A DNA stretch of 24,756 nucleotides from CAYPZU01 sp964415395 (lineage in GTDB: Bacteria; Chlamydiota; Chlamydiia; Chlamydiales; SM23-39), in contig CAYPZU010000032.1 of assembly GCA_964415395.1 (NCBI GenBank), positions 1 to 24,756 of the forward strand, written 5' to 3'. Both the position numbers and the translations under genes were made by a program. The notes under the pieces are model-generated. The model was not told the DNA's origin and searched no databases. It worked only from the letters and a program-made list of their open reading frames with translations. Shown here in pieces: positions 22,030 to 24,756 of this stretch. How positions within the stretch are numbered: position 1 is the stretch's first letter; each line of letters starts with the position of its first letter.

Positions 22030-22632
22030 CTACTTCAGCAATTCGGCGATTTCTTTCTTGAGCTGGGCTTTTGCTTCCGCATCAGCCAGCCGCCCGTTTT
22101 CATTGAACTGCGTGTGTGCGCGCGCCACCGTGGTTTGGCTCGCGATCACTTCGCCGCCTGCATCCTGGATGACCGGACGCAGCTGGGCCAGGCTTCTCGC
22201 TCCGCCGCCGCCGCCGGGCGAGGCGCTCATCAGGGCGAATTTCTTTCCTTTATAGGCGTCTCTCGATGGGCCGCCCTCTTCCGCTCTCGTCGTCCAGTCG
22301 ATCGCGTTTTTGAGAACCGCGCTGAACGAGGCGTTGTATTCGGGCGAGGCGACGATGACGGCGTCGCTTTGAACCAGAAGCGCGCGCAGTTTTCTCGCGT
22401 TCTCCGGCATCCCGCTCTCGTTTTCCAGATCGCCGTCATAGAAGGCCATCGGGTAGTCTTTCAAATCGACGACCGTCACGTTCGCGCCCATTCCGCGGGC
22501 GATGGCGGCGGCCTCGTTCACAAGCTTCTTGTTAAAGGAATCTTCCCGCGTGCTGCCGGAAAGCGCGAGCACGTTTTTCTCTGCCATCAAAGGCCCGGCT
22601 AATGCAATGCACCCAATCAAAAACGATTTCAT
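22030..22632 (-). CDS. Exported NAD(P)H-dependent FMN reductase-like flavoprotein
   Basis: This flavodoxin-like family (SsuE, azoreductase/ChrR relatives) uses NAD(P)H and bound FMN to reduce flavins, quinones, azo dyes or metals. The FMN phosphate loop is LSGSTREDSFN (24-34), and SPEYNASFSAVLKNAIDW (96-113) is the other family hallmark; SASPGGGGGARS (137-148) is the third flavin-side loop. A signal peptide, MKSFLIGCIALAGPLMA, precedes EKNVLALSGS, although these are normally cytosolic. Sec export would require FMN loading outside the cytosol. The ATG overlaps the flotillin stop (ATGA), and GGAG is 7 nt upstream. The barrel gene follows after 37 bp. Confidence 0.87.
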   Translation of the reverse strand: MKSFLIGCIALAGPLMAEKNVLALSGSTREDSFNKKLVNEAAAIARGMGANVTVVDLKDYPMAFYDGDLENESGMPENARKLRALLVQSDAVIVASPEYNASFSAVLKNAIDWTTRAEEGGPSRDAYKGKKFALMSASPGGGGGARSLAQLRPVIQDAGGEVIASQTTVARAHTQFNENGRLADAEAKAQLKKEIAELLK

Positions 22633-23981
22633 TTTTTCACTCCTGCGGTTTCTATTTTTTCATCCCGCGTCATTTTCCCGAGGTAGGGAGGCAGTTCGAG
22701 TCCTGCCAGGGACGTAACATCGTGCAGCGAGGGGAGCGACTTGACGAACTGGCTGATGAAGTTCGACGTCGAAGACCCTTTGCCCGGTTCATTCGAGCCG
22801 CTGTCCCAGACGGTGATCTTATCGATCTTGATGTTCTTGATCGCCTCGGCCTGCATCTTCACGATCTCTTCGAGTTTTTCGATCAGCAGCATCGTCGAGG
22901 CGCTTTTCGCGTCGTTGCCGCACGCTTCGACGAGCTGGCGGTAGCCTTTCGCCTTGGCGTCGAGGAGCTTCTGGATCCCTTCGGCTTCCGCTTCTTTCAG
23001 CGACAAAAGCGCCTGGGCTTCCCCTTTGGCGATCCGGGCCTTCGCTTCCGCTTCGGCTTCGGCGTCGATCTGGATCTTCCGCTTTTTGATCTCCTGCGGC
23101 ACGATCTGCTCCGCTTCCAGAAGCTGCATCTGCGCCAGCGCGCGCGCTCTCTGGATTTCGGCTTCGGCAGCCTGTTTGGCCACCTGGCTGCGCCGGCTTG
23201 CGTCGGCTTCTTTTTCGGCCAAATTCGCATTGGTCAGCGCGACCTCGGCCTTCGATTCGTTTTCCCCTTTCACCGCGTCCGCGTTGAAGGAGGCGACCGA
23301 GACTCTACGCTCTTTCTCAGCCATCGCTTTCCCGATATCGCCCTGCTTTTCCTGGTCGGCGACGTCGACTTTCGCCTGGTTGACTGCGGTGGCGGACGCT
23401 TTTTTCCCGATGCTCTCGATGTATTCCGACTCATCCGTGATGTCGGTGATGTTGACGTTCAGGAGCGTCAGGCCGATCTTGTGCAGCTCAGGCTCGATGT
23501 TCTTCTTGATCGCTTCCAAAAATCGTTCCCGGTCTCCGTTGATCTCTTCGATCCGGAGGGATGCCACCGTCAGCCTTAATTGGCCGATGATGATTTCGGT
23601 CGCCATCGATTCAATCCCTCTGTGGTCCAAATCGAGCAAACGGACAGCGGCGTTATTCATGATTTCGGGAGTCAGCCCCACTGCAACTGTAAATGTGCTG
23701 GGGACGTTGATCCGGATGTTCTGGTGCGACAGAGCGCCTTTCAGCGGGATATGGATCGTCCTTGGAGTCAAATCGAGAAATGCGCAGCCCTGGATCAGCG
23801 GCCATACGAACGTGCCTCCTCCGTGGTAGCATTGCACCGTTTTGTTCCCGCCGACTCTTCCGAATACGACAAGCACCTTGTTCGATGCGCAGCGCCGGTA
23901 GAGCTTCGCCAGGAAAAATACGATCGAAAAGAGAAACAGCAAAAACCAGAGGACGGTCGTTGCGAGATAGGTGATTTCCAT
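22629..23981 (-). CDS. Flotillin-like SPFH-domain membrane scaffold protein
   Basis: Flotillins (FloA/FloT, YqiK) anchor in the inner membrane, form large oligomers and organise lipid microdomains and membrane-protein complexes. Visible parts: one N-terminal transmembrane helix (about 5-27), an SPFH/Band-7 domain (about 30-205, with HGGGTFVWPL and VNITDITDESEYIESIGKK), a long Ala/Glu/Lys-rich coiled coil (about 210-370, with many EAEAEAKA-like heptads), and a Gly/Ser-containing tail. 450 aa is normal for the family. AGGAGG stands 7 nt before the ATG, a strong signal. It begins 3 bp after the NfeD-like gene, the classical flotillin partner arrangement, and its stop overlaps the FMN reductase start, so the three are translationally coupled. 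Confidence 0.95.
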   Translation of the reverse strand: MEITYLATTVLWFLLFLFSIVFFLAKLYRRCASNKVLVVFGRVGGNKTVQCYHGGGTFVWPLIQGCAFLDLTPRTIHIPLKGALSHQNIRINVPSTFTVAVGLTPEIMNNAAVRLLDLDHRGIESMATEIIIGQLRLTVASLRIEEINGDRERFLEAIKKNIEPELHKIGLTLLNVNITDITDESEYIESIGKKASATAVNQAKVDVADQEKQGDIGKAMAEKERRVSVASFNADAVKGENESKAEVALTNANLAEKEADASRRSQVAKQAAEAEIQRARALAQMQLLEAEQIVPQEIKKRKIQIDAEAEAEAKARIAKGEAQALLSLKEAEAEGIQKLLDAKAKGYRQLVEACGNDAKSASTMLLIEKLEEIVKMQAEAIKNIKIDKITVWDSGSNEPGKGSSTSNFISQFVKSLPSLHDVTSLAGLELPPYLGKMTRDEKIETAGVKK

Positions 23982-23984
23982 GAT

Positions 23985-24569
23985 TTACCTCCTGAAAGCT
24001 GTTACAGCCACTGTCTGGCTGTCGATTTTTTTGACTACGTGGACGCTGCAGAACGATTCGATCTCTTCTCCATCCACCGAAACGGCGTCGACTTCATGGC
24101 CGATATGGTCGATCGCGATCGTAATTTTTCCGGCCCCGTTTTTCGGGATCCTCTGGTACACGACCGCGTCTTTGCCGACGCAGTCTTCGATCCGGAACAC
24201 AGTGCCCGTGCTCTTCAGCTTTTTCGAAGCTTTGAAGAGATAGCCGCTGCAGAGCATCGCGGCCGATCCGCCCATGACGGCGGCGGCGGTCGAAGTCAGC
24301 CCCTGCAGGCCGAACTCCTGCTTGCAGGTCAGCCCCACCCAGCCGAACATCATCAGAAATCCGGTGAAGGCGTGTTTGGACATCCACTTGAATTTGAAGT
24401 CGGCGGCCCCGTCGTCCAATTCGCTATCCGTTCCGAGAAAGCTAAAAATCATTTGAAGGACGAACAAACCGGTTCCGGCGTAGGCGCAGAACCAGAAAAG
24501 GGAATCGTGGCTTAATGCCTCGAGAATGGCTTCGATCATACAGCCCCCGCAGATGAGGCCCAGGATCAT
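23985..24569 (-). CDS. NfeD-like (YqiJ-type) membrane protein with C-terminal OB domain
   Basis: NfeD proteins are short membrane proteins whose C-terminal OB fold faces the cytosol and works with flotillins. Here two or three hydrophobic segments (about 24-46, 70-86 and 92-115) precede a soluble beta domain (about 125-194) with the NfeD pattern GTVFRIEDCVGKDAVVY and VDGEEIESFCSVHVVKKI. A serine protease half, found in long NfeD proteins, is absent. The start is taken as the ATG at 24569, where GGAG lies 6 nt upstream; a TTG at 24593 is less likely. The adjacent flotillin is only 3 bp downstream. It heads the long minus-strand run. Confidence 0.9.
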   Translation of the reverse strand: MILGLICGGCMIEAILEALSHDSLFWFCAYAGTGLFVLQMIFSFLGTDSELDDGAADFKFKWMSKHAFTGFLMMFGWVGLTCKQEFGLQGLTSTAAAVMGGSAAMLCSGYLFKASKKLKSTGTVFRIEDCVGKDAVVYQRIPKNGAGKITIAIDHIGHEVDAVSVDGEEIESFCSVHVVKKIDSQTVAVTAFRR

Positions 24570-24599
24570 AGCACACTCCGGCGGAAACGGCAATCGACT

Positions 24600-24628
24600 A
24601 AAATATTCACAAACAAATGGAGGTTCAA
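24600..24628 (-). promoter_or_regulatory. Candidate promoter of the NfeD-flotillin-cyclase run
   Basis: TTGAAC (24623-24628) and TATTTT (24600-24605) lie exactly 17 nt apart on the minus strand in an AT-rich gap, about 30 nt before the NfeD-like start codon. Each box has two mismatches to consensus, but spacing and position fit. Confidence 0.45.
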
Positions 24629-24650
24629 AAAAATTAATGATGGGAACGAT

Positions 24651-24756
24651 TTAACGATGAGACCGTTGCATATCCCTCCAGAACCTCCCGTATAAGAGGG
24701 GCAGGATAGGCAAGATCGCAATCCCACCCCAGAAAAGAGGCTTTTCAGGGGCCCCG
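24651..24756 (-). CDS. C-terminal end of a membrane protein, cut by right edge
   Basis: An open frame enters from the right edge and ends at a TAA at 24651-24653. Its last 34 residues contain one strongly hydrophobic stretch (LFWGGIAILPILPLLYG) followed by a basic tail (RFWRDMQRSHR), the pattern of a final membrane helix with positive residues inside. It uses GC-rich codons like the neighbours, unlike the AT-rich gap after it. Too little is present to name a family, and the frame could be chance. Confidence 0.45.
   Translation of the reverse strand, partial: GAPEKPLFWGGIAILPILPLLYGRFWRDMQRSHR

Noticed and set aside
22602..24515. Two long plus-strand frames (325 and 311 codons) opposite flotillin and NfeD-like genes
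   Set aside because: They are shadows with Phe/Arg/Asp-rich, motif-free translations; the minus strand has ribosome-binding sites and family motifs.
24748..24755. GGGGCCCC at the right edge, matching the palindrome at 13608-13615
   Set aside because: An 8-bp match is expected by chance in a GC-rich window and the flanks differ.

Overview
The window looks like accessory, surface-related DNA from a Gram-negative, probably host-associated bacterium. Signs of an outer membrane are a filamentous-haemagglutinin-type exoprotein, a beta-barrel protein and many Sec signal peptides. The gene families (exported glycan enzymes, an exported SpeH, flotillin/NfeD, a CACHE/HAMP-type cyclase, a DMT transporter) remind me of environmental Chlamydiota. 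That placement is an impression from protein style; no rRNA or marker gene is present. Most of the window is GC-rich. The left 1 kb is clearly AT-richer.

Layout. 1-710 (-): an arylamine N-acetyltransferase-like gene cut by the left edge. 1065-8795 (-): a run of five exported proteins, read in order speH -> GT25 glycosyltransferase -> small secreted protein -> GH5/CBM2-like cellulase scaffold -> giant TPS/haemagglutinin-type protein. 8947-9276 (+): a small secreted Cys/Gly heptad-repeat protein. 9301-10224 (-): an EamA/DMT transporter. 10303-13563 (+): pgeF-rfbC-rfbD-rfbB, cytosolic enzymes for cell-wall editing and dTDP-L-rhamnose synthesis (no rfbA here). 13500-13640: a dense cluster of small palindromes between convergent operons. 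13678-16676 (-): an operon of a polysaccharide pyruvyl transferase-like protein and two tandem GH130-like proteins, all with signal peptides. 16821-24569 (-): a tightly packed run NfeD-like -> flotillin -> exported FMN reductase -> outer-membrane barrel -> class III cyclase -> exported HAD phosphatase -> exported, apparently inactive amidohydrolase. 24651-24756 (-): the last residues of another membrane protein, cut by the right edge.

The main theme is export. Of 23 genes, 13 carry convincing N-terminal signal peptides, and at least eight of those belong to families that normally work in the cytosol (AdoMet decarboxylase, GT25, pyruvyl transferase, two GH130 proteins, FMN reductase, HAD phosphatase, amidohydrolase). 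Some keep their catalytic residues (SpeH, HAD). Others have lost them (the amidohydrolase lacks nearly all its metal-binding histidines; the GH5 protein has changes at three conserved positions). This suggests a set of periplasmic, surface or host-directed enzymes and pseudoenzymes, which I consider the most interesting feature of the window. All family assignments are by eye, without database searches.
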